Origin: Latrodectus hesperus
Taxonomy: Eukaryota > Arthropoda > Arachnida > Araneae > Theridiidae
DNA: 64,000 bases
NCBI GenBank assembly: GCA_037975125.1
Contig: JAJQOW010000014.1
Location: 19,361,484 to 19,425,483, forward strand
Reading direction: 5' to 3'
This document shows positions 1 to 10,189 of the stretch, piece by piece; positions within the stretch are counted from its first letter, which is position 1; every line of letters begins with the position of its first letter. The notes beneath the pieces are model-generated. The model did not search any database and was not told the origin of the DNA. It saw nothing but the letters and a program-made list of their open reading frames with translations. Position numbers and translations under genes: made by a program.

Positions 1-151
1 AGGAAATAATAAACGATGCACGTAATATCATTTCAAATCATAAACAATGTGCGCAGTTGTTTGATTTATCGAAAAAAAATTCACAATCAAATTTAAGAAT
101 TTCTGTAAGATTTAATTTTAAATGAATAAGACGATTTCAGTGAACATAAAT

Positions 152-382
152 GCCAGTTGTCTAGTCGTCAGCGAGCCTGATTGTGGATAGGGAGGTCCTG
201 GGTTCGAATCCCGGTTCGGTCATGAGTGTACTTTCTCCATCTGTTTATCCTGTCTTTGTCCTTTCCTTGTATGAATGGTTGCCTCTTCTATAAACGGGTA
301 CCTATGGCATGTGTGTACTGAGGATGTCTTGTGGAGTCCGACTTCCTCAGTACACACATGCCTAGCTGGCACAAAACAACAA
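152..382 (+). repeat. tRNA-derived SINE, copy 1
   Basis: A short interspersed element with a tRNA-like head. A B-box-like GGTTCGAATCC lies near 220 and a degenerate A-box region (CTAGTCGTCAGCG) near 160. The body and the 3' end (CCTAGCTGGCAC plus an ACAAAACAACAA tail) match the second copy at 5386-5671. An 11-bp target-site duplication, TGAACATAAAT, flanks it at 141-151 and 383-393, as expected of LINE-mediated insertion. The B box implies past or present Pol III transcription. In this copy a long inverted repeat replaces the middle of the element (about 308-363), unlike copy 2. The boundaries are firm; the exact parent tRNA is not resolved. Confidence 0.85.
308..363. repeat. Hairpin inside SINE copy 1
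   Basis: GCATGTGTGTACTGAGGA is followed about 20 bases later by its reverse complement, TCCTCAGTACACACATGC. In SINE copy 2 only one arm is present, followed by about 50 bases of different sequence. Copy 1 has therefore replaced that part with an inverted copy of its own upstream arm, a fold-back rearrangement within the element or in its source copy. Confidence 0.8.
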
Positions 383-393
383 TGAACATAAAT

Positions 394-1737
394 ATTCGTA
401 AAGCGTTTAGTTAAAGATTTTATATAATCATGTGTAATACATATCCTAAGGCAGATTGAGTTATTATTCTAATACAATGACATAATTATTTGAAAGAATT
501 CTAATAAATCAAAGAATTCAAATACTACGACAATATTGTTATCATTTTAATACTGTGACATATTATAATATGATCATTATATGCATAGCATTCTGATATA
601 TCATGTAGAATAAGAAATATCTTCCTCTTTTTAAATTAAAAGCAAATATAGATATTTTCAAATATCGTAAAACACATTTCTCTTAATCTTTGTCAAAGAA
701 AATAAGAAATAATAATGATTTAATAATTAAGATTTAAATTTGTATAGTTAATCATAGAGCCTCTCTTAGCGTAAAAGCGAATTCTTAAGTTTAGTATTCC
801 AATTAAATCAGCTGAAGCTTTAATAAAACAGTAAAAAGTGTTCAATACATTTGAAATATATACGATAGAAATAATTCTATTATATCATTTAATAAAAAAA
901 ATTTACATTTATGTATTAAATTTTAAAATTCCGAGTGTTATAATATATACACTTAAACTTAATATAAAATAATATAATAAATTAAGATACGTACCTCTTT
1001 ATTAAAGCATGATCCAAAGATGAAAAATTTTTACCACCTTTTTTTATTATAAATTATCCTTAAATTATAACTTGCAAACATTATAAAGAATTTTAATGTT
1101 AATTAATTGAATTATATATAAATAAATCCGAATTGCTTATATTAAATATTTCAATTTTTGGTCCGATTGCCTTTTATCAGAATGATTAAGAAGCACGATA
1201 TATTTACGTCTTTGGAAAAAAATACTTAAAATCTGTTTCTTGGCAAAAGCTTGGGTAAAAGAGGAGATTTATATAAAAATACACAGATAAATTTTTATAT
1301 TCACTCTGTTATTATTGTTTAAAGTTCTCAAATAGTACCATAAGCTAAATTAAACTAGCAGTTACAATTAATGTTTTGATGAAGGTAATCATCTAAGAAG
1401 ATATTAAGACAAAAACATATACATAGAAAAAACAGAAAATATTTCTTTAGGAATTTATAGAAAAGAATATATTTTTTAAGAAACTTAAAGATTTTCACGT
1501 GTTGATTTATATTTCTAACAGACCAAGTCTCAGACTTGCAAAAGTTACAATGACGTAGCTGAATTGATCTACTTTTGATATAAGACTAAAAAGCAATCAT
1601 TATTTTCTTAAAATCCATACATAAACTCATATGTAGATTCTTTTGAAGCAATTGATTCATTTAATGACATATTTGGGATATTAAACCTTACCTGCGTAGT
1701 TGACAAACAACAAACTATATTAGTGCCAAAAACAGGA
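394..1737. other. AT-rich spacer, nothing recognised
   Basis: Very AT-rich sequence with poly-A and poly-T runs. I see no coding signature, RNA gene or bounded repeat. Confidence 0.6.
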
Positions 1738-2316
1738 GAAACTATTTTTTCCCGTTTCGGTCATTCGCCGCTTATTGCTTTCAAACACTACACCTACGCT
1801 CATTCAACAAAGGGGGTGGAAAACAGGAGAAAAGTGGGAGCCGTGATTTAGATATTACTTTTATAGAAGCGTGTAACCACTTACTTCTTGTCCACAAGAA
1901 GCGACTCTTTTTCCTGTCACGAGAAAATCTTGCTGTCACAGCTCAACCCCCGAATTGTTATCCAGAAATGTGAAATTTTTGATGCAGACAGGAAAATTTC
2001 TCCGGCTTTCTTCACTCTCCGGAATCGACCACTGCAGTGTTCTACGCGCATCCACCTCTGCGCAGAACCCCTCCCGTTTGTCCACCAGGGGGCGAAATTC
2101 GCTTTTCCGCAATACACGGCATCTTTACCATTACGCGTGGAGAAACCACTGCTGAGTGATTATTTTTTATTACTAATTTATTTACTTTTTTTATTAGCCG
2201 GACAGGAAAAGAGGGGTGATTCATTATTTATTTCAACTTCTAAATGTTTTCGAGAAAATAGTTTTCTGACAGCTACTTTTTCCGGATTGAATTATTTCAT
2301 GCATGGAAAAAAATAA
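1738..2316 (+). other. GC-elevated island with an unrecognised 142-codon ORF
   Basis: This block is richer in GC than its surroundings and contains an ATG-to-stop frame at 1888-2316 (142 codons) that is open in a composition where stops are frequent. The product has no motif I recognise: a hydrophobic leucine-rich stretch sits near residues 90-105, with scattered cysteines. Other frames across the same bases are also open over 60 or more codons, which points to high GC rather than selection. It could be a decayed mobile element or a regulatory island. A motif resembling the CTCF core (CCACCAGGGGGCG) lies at 2082-2094. I do not claim a gene. Confidence 0.25.
2082..2094 (+). promoter_or_regulatory. 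CTCF-core-like motif
   Basis: CCACCAGGGGGCG fits the core of the animal CTCF consensus. It is one short motif in an AT-rich genome, so occupancy is conjecture. Confidence 0.25.
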
Positions 2317-3599
2317 TTTTTTTTTTTGCTTTCACAATTTTTTTTCGAAAAAATTGGTTTAGGGGAGAAATTCGCTCATTTTGCGCCACGTCTGTTGTTT
2401 TATTGATCATGAGTCACACGCAGAATTTTCTCTTCCGTTTTTATCTTTATTTAGTTATAGTTTGTGATGTCACTTATAGTTTAAGAGCTATCCAGTTTAT
2501 GGATACGAATACTTTTCCTACGTCATGAATGGATTCAGAGCTTTTGCGTTCTTGACATATTGGAAAACTTTATCCAGAGTGAATGTGAATGGATTCTGTG
2601 ACCCTGCTACTTTATTGGAGATAAAAACTATATCAAATTTAACTTAACATATTTTTCTTCCCTAGTTTTTCCCTTTTAATTTCTTTCAATATTTGGAAGA
2701 ATTTATACTTTTATTAGGAAAACTGTTCAGATTTCATGTTTGAATTCAAAGCCTCTATTGCACCAACTTTTCAACAAATTAGAAAGTTATAGGTTCTTTC
2801 GTTAGTTGAAGCTTTACGATCACTTTGTTAGCATACTATAGCTAATTTAGAAACATATAGAAGCAGAAATATCTAAGCTCATGAAATGCTTTTGAATAAG
2901 GTTATACACCTTGAAAAATTCTTTCTATTGAAACAAATTCTATTATGAAATCATGAAACAAGGATACGAGTTTGATATTATTATGTAATCATTAAAAAGA
3001 ATTTAGGTTTCTACGAATGATTAATTAGTTATTCTTTGTTTCGCATTTTGGTTTTTAACACATCTAGGGTAATTTATACGTGTAATATTTTAAGACTGTT
3101 GATTTTTATTTGAAATCATTATTTAATTGCCTATCTGTATTGCACAGGTAATTTTGACGGTTTCAAAAATCAATTCATTGCTTGAAATTTTTCTCATTGC
3201 ATTTCCAAATATATTCTGTAATGAAGTACCACTTTAAAAATGTACCTAGAATCCTCCTTTAAGTACAGTAAAATTTTAATAAATAAGAATTCATAAAAAT
3301 TTTTAATTTCAATGAGAATGTTTAATTAATCGACAGTTAAAAATAAGTTTTGGTCAATTTCCTTACTTTTCTGCATTAAATTTTACAATAATATCTTGAA
3401 CACCAAATATAGATTTCATTCCTGAAATTAGATCATTAAATTTACTCAAAAAGTTTCTAGTCCTTTATAAATTTACGAAAGTGTGATTTTCCCTTCAAGT
3501 GATTGAGTTTTGAAAATATGCACCACACTTTTCCACGCAAAGATTAATTATTATTCATTTGTTTATAATAGAAATCTAATGAACCCATCATTCATTTAT
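2317..3599. other. AT-rich spacer, nothing recognised
   Basis: No coding, RNA or repeat structure seen. Confidence 0.55.
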
Positions 3600-3829
3600 G
3601 AATTACTCATAAACATTTTATGAGTAATTTGAAGTTATTTATAAAATTGAGCACAACAATTTTATATACCATATTTAAATACTACTTATATATTTTAATT
3701 ACATTTTATTTTATTACTGAATTACTCATAAACATTTTATGAGTAATTTGAAGTTACTCATAAAATTAAACACAGCAATTTTATATACCATATTTAAATA
3801 CTACTTATACATTTTAATTACATTTATAG
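3600..3829. repeat. Tandem duplication, two units of 119 bp
   Basis: GAATTACTCATAAACATTTT starts at 3600 and recurs at 3719, and the following ~110 bases repeat with few differences. Each unit also begins with its own small hairpin (TTACTCATAAA/TTTATGAGTAA). The divergence suggests a fairly recent local duplication. Confidence 0.9.
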
Positions 3830-4380
3830 TTGTTTAATAAGTTAAAAGAAACGTTTTTTCTTAAATTTATTACAGTTTCTATAAGCTCTTTTAATTATAC
3901 ACTATAGGTTCAATTTTTTATTAGGACTGTTATCGCCTTACGTAAATGTGATGCAGCTGGAAAACATTTGTTAAAGAAAATCAATACATGAAACGCATCA
4001 TATTAAACAAATTCTAGGTAACCTAAATGTAAAAATGATTTCTCGGTACATTTGCCGGGAAAAGTTTAAAAACAGATAAAAAAAATAATGTGACATTGTT
4101 AAATAGCTAAATGTTGGTTGCTTTGTGTTAATTCGTTGGTTAGCCGATTTCTGACTAAGTTTCTCAAATATGGGTAAAAGGCAGCTTGAAAGCGGTGTAT
4201 ATAATAGTCAATCAGCTGTGTGCATTCTGCTTACATCTAGTGGGTGCTCTTGAATTCATCATGCAGTTATGTGAAATGGACTGAAAAACAAGGAGATTTG
4301 TTATATTTATTTATGCCCCCGATTACTAACATTTCATATCTTCCCTTCGACATACAGGAAAAAGATACACGCATGGAAAA
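3830..4380. other. AT-rich spacer left of the mariner
   Basis: AT-rich to about 4150, then more balanced composition up to the mariner insertion. An open frame at 4244-4450 runs into the mariner end and is not a recognised protein. Confidence 0.4.
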
Positions 4381-4382
4381 TA

Positions 4383-5083
4383 TTAGGTTGGGGAATAAGT
4401 TCGTAGCGCTTTTACCAAAGACAAAAACAATAACTACATCAATAAGTTAATCAAATATATATTCGCCGTTGATGTTTACAACCACTTTCCACCTCACGCC
4501 CCATTTGTTGATGCCGTTCCGCCAAAAATCGCCTGGTCTGGTGTCAAAGACGTTGTTGAGCCAGTTTTTAAGGACCTCTTGGTGCACTGGGAAATGCTCA
4601 AAAATAATACCACCGGCAACAAGGAGCTTTGCATTGCCCAGCTACACCTCGTGAATGAGGCTATTCGACTGAAAAGACCTGATCGACATGGTCAAACCAT
4701 ACTCCTTCACAACAACGGCAGTTCACCTGTTGCACAAGTCGTCAAAGCCGCACTCCAAGAGCTCGAATGGGAGATTCCTCAGCATACACCGTATTCTCTG
4801 GAGTTTGCACCGACCGAAAACCATCTTTTCCGCTCCTTGTCAGACCATATGAAGGGATTTACCTTTGATAACAAAGAGGTCCTTAAAAATTGGCTCAACA
4901 ACCACTTTGACACCAGACAGGTGATTTTTGGCGAAACGGCATCAACAAATGGGTCGAGAGGTGGGAAGAGGTTGTAAACAGCAACGGCGAATATATAATT
5001 GATTAACTTATTGATATAATTATATTTTTGCTTAAATAAAAAAGTCTATGGTAAAAACGCTACGAACTTATTCCCTAACCTAA
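4383..5083 (+). mobile_element. Fold-back, internally rearranged mariner element
   Basis: The ends are TTAGGTTGGGGAATAAG on the left and, read inverted, TTAGGTTAGGGAATAAG on the right. TA lies immediately outside each (4381-4382 and 5084-5085), the Tc1/mariner target duplication. The inverted repeat is not a normal short terminal repeat: about 200 bp at each end (left arm 4383-4580, right arm 4874-5083) are near-complementary, and the right arm holds the 3' end of the transposase gene. The left arm is therefore an inverted copy of the right end that has replaced the original 5' half. Only about 290 bp between the arms is unpaired. A transcript could fold into a long double strand. Confidence 0.9.
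4579..4977 (+). pseudogene. Mariner transposase, C-terminal fragment
   Basis: The frame reads as the C-terminal half of a mariner transposase: HWEMLK (WELL-like), a degenerate HDNARPH box (HNNGSSPVA), then PYSLEFAPTENHLFRSL, the mariner third-acidic-residue motif. The first catalytic Asp and the helix-turn-helix domains are absent because the 5' part is replaced by the inverted arm. The second Asp has become Asn and the third is Glu in PTENHLF. A one-base frameshift near 4930 sends this frame to a stop at 4977. The neighbouring frame continues with NKWVERWEEVVNSNGEY to a TAA near 5004, the expected mariner C terminus. It is non-functional. Confidence 0.88.
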
Positions 5084-5085
5084 TA

Positions 5086-5375
5086 TAGTACTTTTGTAGC
5101 ACCATGTTTAGGTGAAATATCTTTGTTGAGCGAACAGATATCATTGAGCTATTAAATGAACCACTTGATGCTCAAGAGTACAAAGAAGATATGCTGAATA
5201 CTATTGTTCTTCCGAGAGCTGCAGCAATTAGCTTTTTTTATATTTCAAAGAGAAAATGCTCACCAATACTGCTTACATCTTAGAGTAAAAATTATTGTCC
5301 AACTAACATAGCCAACACGTTTTCCTGATTTATGTCAATATGACGATGTCAAAAGGTATATTTCTGGTCTCAAAT
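5086..5375 (+). other. Possible coding relic right of the mariner
   Basis: Around 5115-5260 one plus frame reads FVERTDIIELLNEPL and then continues open through QEYKEDMLNTIVLPRAAA, with unusually protein-like composition for this spacer. I do not recognise the family. It could be part of a decayed transposon that hosted the mariner insertion. There is no start codon or complete ORF. Confidence 0.3.
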
Positions 5376-5385
5376 TACACATTAA

Positions 5386-5671
5386 GTTTATTCATTCACT
5401 TTCGTGTGCCAGCTAGGCTGGCAACATGGGGTGCGCTGCTCCACTTTTCCAACTGAACCATATTTTGGTGTGGAGTCCGATTTCCTCAATACACACATGC
5501 CATAGGAATCCGTTTACAGGGTAAGTAACTATTCACACCTCATTCATACAAGGAAAGGACAAAGACAGGATAGATAGAGATAGAAAGTACATCCATGACC
5601 GAACCGGGATTCGAATCCAGGACCTACCTATCCGTAGTCAGGCACGCTGACCACTAGACAAGTTGGTCGGC
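5386..5671 (-). repeat. tRNA-derived SINE, copy 2 (minus strand)
   Basis: On the minus strand this reads from the tRNA-like head (TCTAGTGGTCAGCG A-box region, GGATTCGAATCCCGG B-box region near 5608) through a shared body to CCTAGCTGGCAC and a GAATGAATAA-type tail. A 10-bp target duplication, TACACATTAA, flanks it at 5376-5385 and 5672-5681. It keeps about 50 bp that copy 1 has lost. Two copies in opposite orientation, each with its own duplication, show that the family moved independently to each site. Confidence 0.85.
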
Positions 5672-5681
5672 TACACATTAA

Positions 5682-8600
5682 ACAGTATATGAGTATAGAA
5701 TATTTTTTAGTGAAATCGTTGGGGGCATTACTACCAATTATTTTTACTAACATCTCGTCTCACCGGGATATCTTTATTGTTATTTGGGTTGATTCACTAC
5801 TTAAAACGTTTTTGCTTTTAATTTAACTAAATTAAGAGATTTCAAGTTCTTATTGATGTTACAAAATATAAATATTCAGATTAACATTGAGCTGTATTTT
5901 ATAAATAACGTGTAAAATAATAAACATTGTAATCTATCTTCCCCAGGACCAAGTATTGCTTTCATTCTTTCAAGGAATGCTTTCATTCTTTTTCAGTCAT
6001 TGCTAATTTTTTGCTGATTGCTTACTTGATTGAAAAACTGTATGATCAGATGTTACTTTACATTGGTTTTTGTACTGCAGTTAAATGTTTTTTTGAAAAG
6101 TTGAAATATGTACGGAAAATATCGATAAAATCATTTTGTTTTGTTTCTTGTAATTCATTGCAGTTAGGCTTAACTGCAATGAATTGAGAAAGGAGAAATT
6201 GTTTTTGAACCTTTTTAAATCTTTTGAACATTGTTAAAGAAAGATTTTCTTTAACTACTTTGAACATTTTCAAATCTCAAAATACCCATTACATGAGTTT
6301 TACTCTTTTGATACTCTCTGTAATGCATCAATTTTTTTTAACCAAATCATATTCAAAGAATTAATTCCGGACTATTTTTTCTACTCGTCTTGTGAAAGGA
6401 CTTAGAAATAAAAATGAGTGTATAATCTAAAACAATGTTATTTATCATTTATTTTCAAAAGGTGCCTGTTAAAAGACAAATTTAATTTAAAAAATTCTAC
6501 TTACACAATAAAATCTTCAAAATGTTAAATATAATTATGTCTTATATTTTTTACTGTAACACTGGAAATAGACTGAATGAAGTAAATACTGTCATTTATT
6601 TTGCTGATGCGACAAATTTTATTAATAACGTTTTTAATCATGAATCTGTCTCGCATTTATATTAATTCCATAAAATAAAACAATAAAATATTTTCTTTTT
6701 TTAACGATTTTTAAAATTTTTGGAAAAGAAAATAAGATTTTTCAATTTTCTCTTAATTCTTAAACTAATATTTCAATTCGCATTCCTATTTTACACTGGT
6801 GAGAAAAGCTTTTCAATCTTTTTGTCCAGTATTTCATTTTTTTTTCTGTTTATACTTGGAAGAAAACTTTATTTTCCAAGAAACTTTCATTTTAAATAAT
6901 TATACATTTTTTATTTTAAAATCGCAACAAATGTTTTATAACTATTATATTTTTCTTTTGTAATTCAATCATTAAAATCTTGTTTTTAAATAATTAATCG
7001 AATTCCTGTTTATTCTTAATATCTCTGACAAATATGCATTGTTTCAGTTTAGAAAAAATTTTTCGATTTTTTAATAAAATTTGATTTTTTGGCTTTTAAA
7101 CAAAGTAACAATATGATTGAAAAATTTAAACAATATGCAGCGATTTCAGAAACTAATAAACTATGGTTTTCTCATTTTAGTATAATAAATTACCAAACAA
7201 ATTTTAAAACTGTCTAAAGTTTCATTATGATACCTGAAAAATTTAGGTAAACTAAATTTTCTGCTTAATACAAAAATTTATTCACAGAGCATTAAAGAAA
7301 AAATTTCGTTCTTCAAATGCCATTCATATAAATTATGTATTATTATTAAACTTTTTTAATATTGAATCAAGATGTGCAGAACAGTGAAAAAGATTACATT
7401 TTGGTTTCATGTTTGGGTGAGTCGTAATTATCGGTCTTTAAGCATATTCACATTTTAATTAGTGATTAATTTATAATGAATTACACTTAATAAAATATCA
7501 CATTTACGTAAATTCACATTACGTTTAAAACATTTTTAATTTCTTACTGTTAAAAAATCTTATAATGAAAATAATATATTACTTTTTATAATGATGAAAT
7601 AAATTATTGTTTGTATATTATATCACAGTTTTGAGCATTTTTGCTTATGCTATATTTTTTTCATTCATGAGAATCTTATCTCTATTTCTGATATCTTTCT
7701 TGTTCAGGAAAAAAATATAAAGATTACTGTATATTAATAATATGCTGTTATTTAACGTATTATTCCAAGTATTTTTCTCCTGTACGTCTTCCAGTACAAA
7801 GAAATATAATGAATTTAAGAACCCCTGATTAACTATAAACGTCTTGTAAATATTAAACTTTAATTATAGGGAAAAAAACAACGGCAATCATTTTTCTTAA
7901 GTGAAGAATGCAAAAAATGTAGGAAGCACAATTTTGCTTAGTATTTATTAAACCGTTTTTAACTTACGTTCGTTAAAACATCAGAATAGAGCAATTTATT
8001 TTTATTATATTAACAATAAATGCAAAATTATTCACCTTTTCAGCGTTTGCGCATTCATTAATTAGAAGTTATAATTGGAAGATTCGACCATGCTATTGCA
8101 TATGTAAAATATTTTAGATTAGTTAACTATTTAATTAATATTTATTATGTGTGTTAAATACTGTGAAATGAATTAACAGCGTAAAAATGTCTTTAAAAGG
8201 TTTCAGTTTATGCAAATAATAATTATTAAACAAACGACTTAAGTCAGATGTAGAAAATATAAATTTAGTAATGCTATTTAATCGCTTTCGAAAAGTTTAC
8301 TTTAAGCATTTTGGTATTAACATTTTGAAAAGGTACAGGTTAATCAATCATGTAGGATTAAAAAAAAAAAGAAAGTTATCAGCAACAAAATAATAGAGAG
8401 AACACTTTTCAACTTCGTTCAACGAATGAATTTTCTCTTCGAATGTGGCATGACTAATCCGAACTTTTCAGAACGATTTTCTTTTATTTCCGTTTTTGTC
8501 GCCATCCGGAACAAGAAGCTGAATTATATTTCAGACTGAAAAATGAAAGTTTTTCTGCTTTCTAAAAAATTCTGAAATGCTTTCGATTGATTAAAATCGC

Positions 8601-9136
8601 AACATAGTTTCGACATGCACATTGTAATCTAGATCATTGTTTTAAGGAATCCACAATGTCATAGCTTTTTTTTTTTATCTTACGAAATAAATTTATTTTA
8701 AGGTACATAAAAATGGAAATATGTATACTTAATTGCAATCATAAAATTTTTTCAGCAAATTTTTATAATTATCTATCATGTTTGAATCCGCGAAGAAATT
8801 TTTTCGAAACTATTTTATTTGATTTGACATTTCTTAGTCTACACTTTAATTATATTTATTGGGGTGTATTTAATGACACAGCAAATAATGCTCAAAGAAA
8901 GTTTCTTCCCAATAATTTCATTGAAAATAAAATAAAAGCACTTTTTATTCGCTAATTAATACTAAATTAAAAGTCTAATGTCTTGGAGAACAATGTGTAC
9001 ATTTAACATACGATAAAATGCCACTAACATGTTCTAACATTTCACATATTTAGAAGTCTGTTAACCTACTCTTAAAAGTACATATATTATTGAAAACAAA
9101 GATAAAATAGCAGATGGGAAAAAAGCTGTTAATACT
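5682..9136. other. AT-rich spacer
   Basis: About 3.4 kb of AT-rich DNA. The only structure I note is a perfect hairpin at 6152-6185. The 80-codon frame at 8713-8955 looks like a chance opening. Confidence 0.55.
6152..6185. repeat. Perfect 15-bp hairpin
   Basis: AATTCATTGCAGTTA (6152-6166), a 4-base loop, then its exact complement (6171-6185). A second smaller palindrome, GTTAAAGAAAG/CTTTAAC, follows near 6233-6257. There is no T-tract or gene context to make it a terminator. Confidence 0.7.
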
Positions 9137-9144
9137 ATTTAGAC

Positions 9145-9839
9145 CAGGGATGAGCAAACTTTTTCAGTCGTTGGACAAAAATTGAAAAAAAAAAAAGTTG
9201 CAGGACCCCAAGATAAATTTTTCTAAAATTTTAAAAACAATATACAATTTTTGCAGTTTAAATATGGTAATGAGATGAATGAAAATGCGATTTCTCTTGT
9301 AAAAGTTCCTTATTTTTAAGTTCGAAATGAGATGTACTGATTCTAAGGAATGAAGTTAAATTCTTATCTGTAGTCTACTTCTGAAATAATTCTTTCTAAG
9401 ATTCATAGTTGAAAACACCTGTTCAAATATATAAGATGAAGCAAACATAGCACTGATTTTTTGGGCTGTCTCGAGCTTAAAATGCGAAGTCTGCTACATG
9501 TGAGATTCTGATTCACCTATATTGGATTCCCAGATGTCTGGTCCCCGAGAAAGAGATAACGCTTGTTGTCGCCAGTCTACTAGCTTGCTATTTCCGTCGA
9601 TTTATGTTTTGTAGAACAAAAATAGAAAAAGTAAAAAAGATCATCAGTCCTTTGGAAAAAAGAAAGGAAAACTATATATAAGAAATATTTAAACAAAATA
9701 AAAAAGGAGACTAATATATAAATTATATATTTTCTTTTAAATTTCCGTCGGACCAACAAAATGAAATTCTATCCGAGGGCCTCATAAAAAATTCCGACGG
9801 GTCTAAGTTAACCCGCTGGCAGTAATTCACCCATCCCTG
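9145..9839. mobile_element. hAT-like non-autonomous DNA transposon
   Basis: The left end is CAGGGATGAGCAAAC; the right end, read inverted, is CAGGGATGGGTGAATTAC. Such CAGGGATGGGC-type ends are typical of hAT elements. A perfect 8-bp target duplication, ATTTAGAC, lies at 9137-9144 and 9840-9847, also the hAT hallmark. The 695-bp interior has no transposase reading frame that I can recognise, so it would have depended on another element for movement. Confidence 0.88.
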
Positions 9840-9890
9840 ATTTAGACAATCCCACTTATTCATCAATGGTACCAGGAAAAGTGCCCAGGG

Positions 9891-10180
9891 GACGCATTAT
9901 CTCTCAAGTATTGTAGGCGGAAGCAGAAGGCTATCACCAAGTTCATCAGTGGACGTTTGAGATCTATGCCCTATTCTAATAGAAACAAGGTTTTCTCAGT
10001 CTGTTTGAAGTGCACTGACTTTCAGGCCACTCCTGATCATATTCTGGATTTTCTAGGACTTTTCGAGAATTGATCTTTTTACAAGCCCAATTTTAGTGTA
10101 AGATTTTCTTAGAGTGACAAATTTCGTAGACCTGATATAGCATTGATAATCTCCAGAGGTATGCAACAACAACAGCAAGA
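9891..10180 (+). pseudogene. LINE 3' end: C-terminal coding relic and tail
   Basis: From 9891 the plus frame reads with ISGRLRSMPY, then VCLKCTDFQATPDHILDFLG. The latter is a CxxC...H...C-like motif with the final Cys lost. It matches my memory of the C-terminal region of arthropod non-LTR retrotransposon ORF2 proteins (RLRSGH...C..C...ASPxHILDCLG). A stop follows within about 30 codons. About 100 bp of 3' untranslated sequence then runs to a CAACAACAACAG tail near 10170. It starts beside the hAT insertion, is 5' truncated, and is degraded. Confidence 0.6.
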
Positions 10181-10189
10181 CAAAAGGGG

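Noticed and set aside
152..232. Functional tRNA gene at the left edge
   Set aside because: The A and B boxes belong to a SINE with its own target duplication. The tRNA stems are degenerate and the same head occurs at 5.6 kb.
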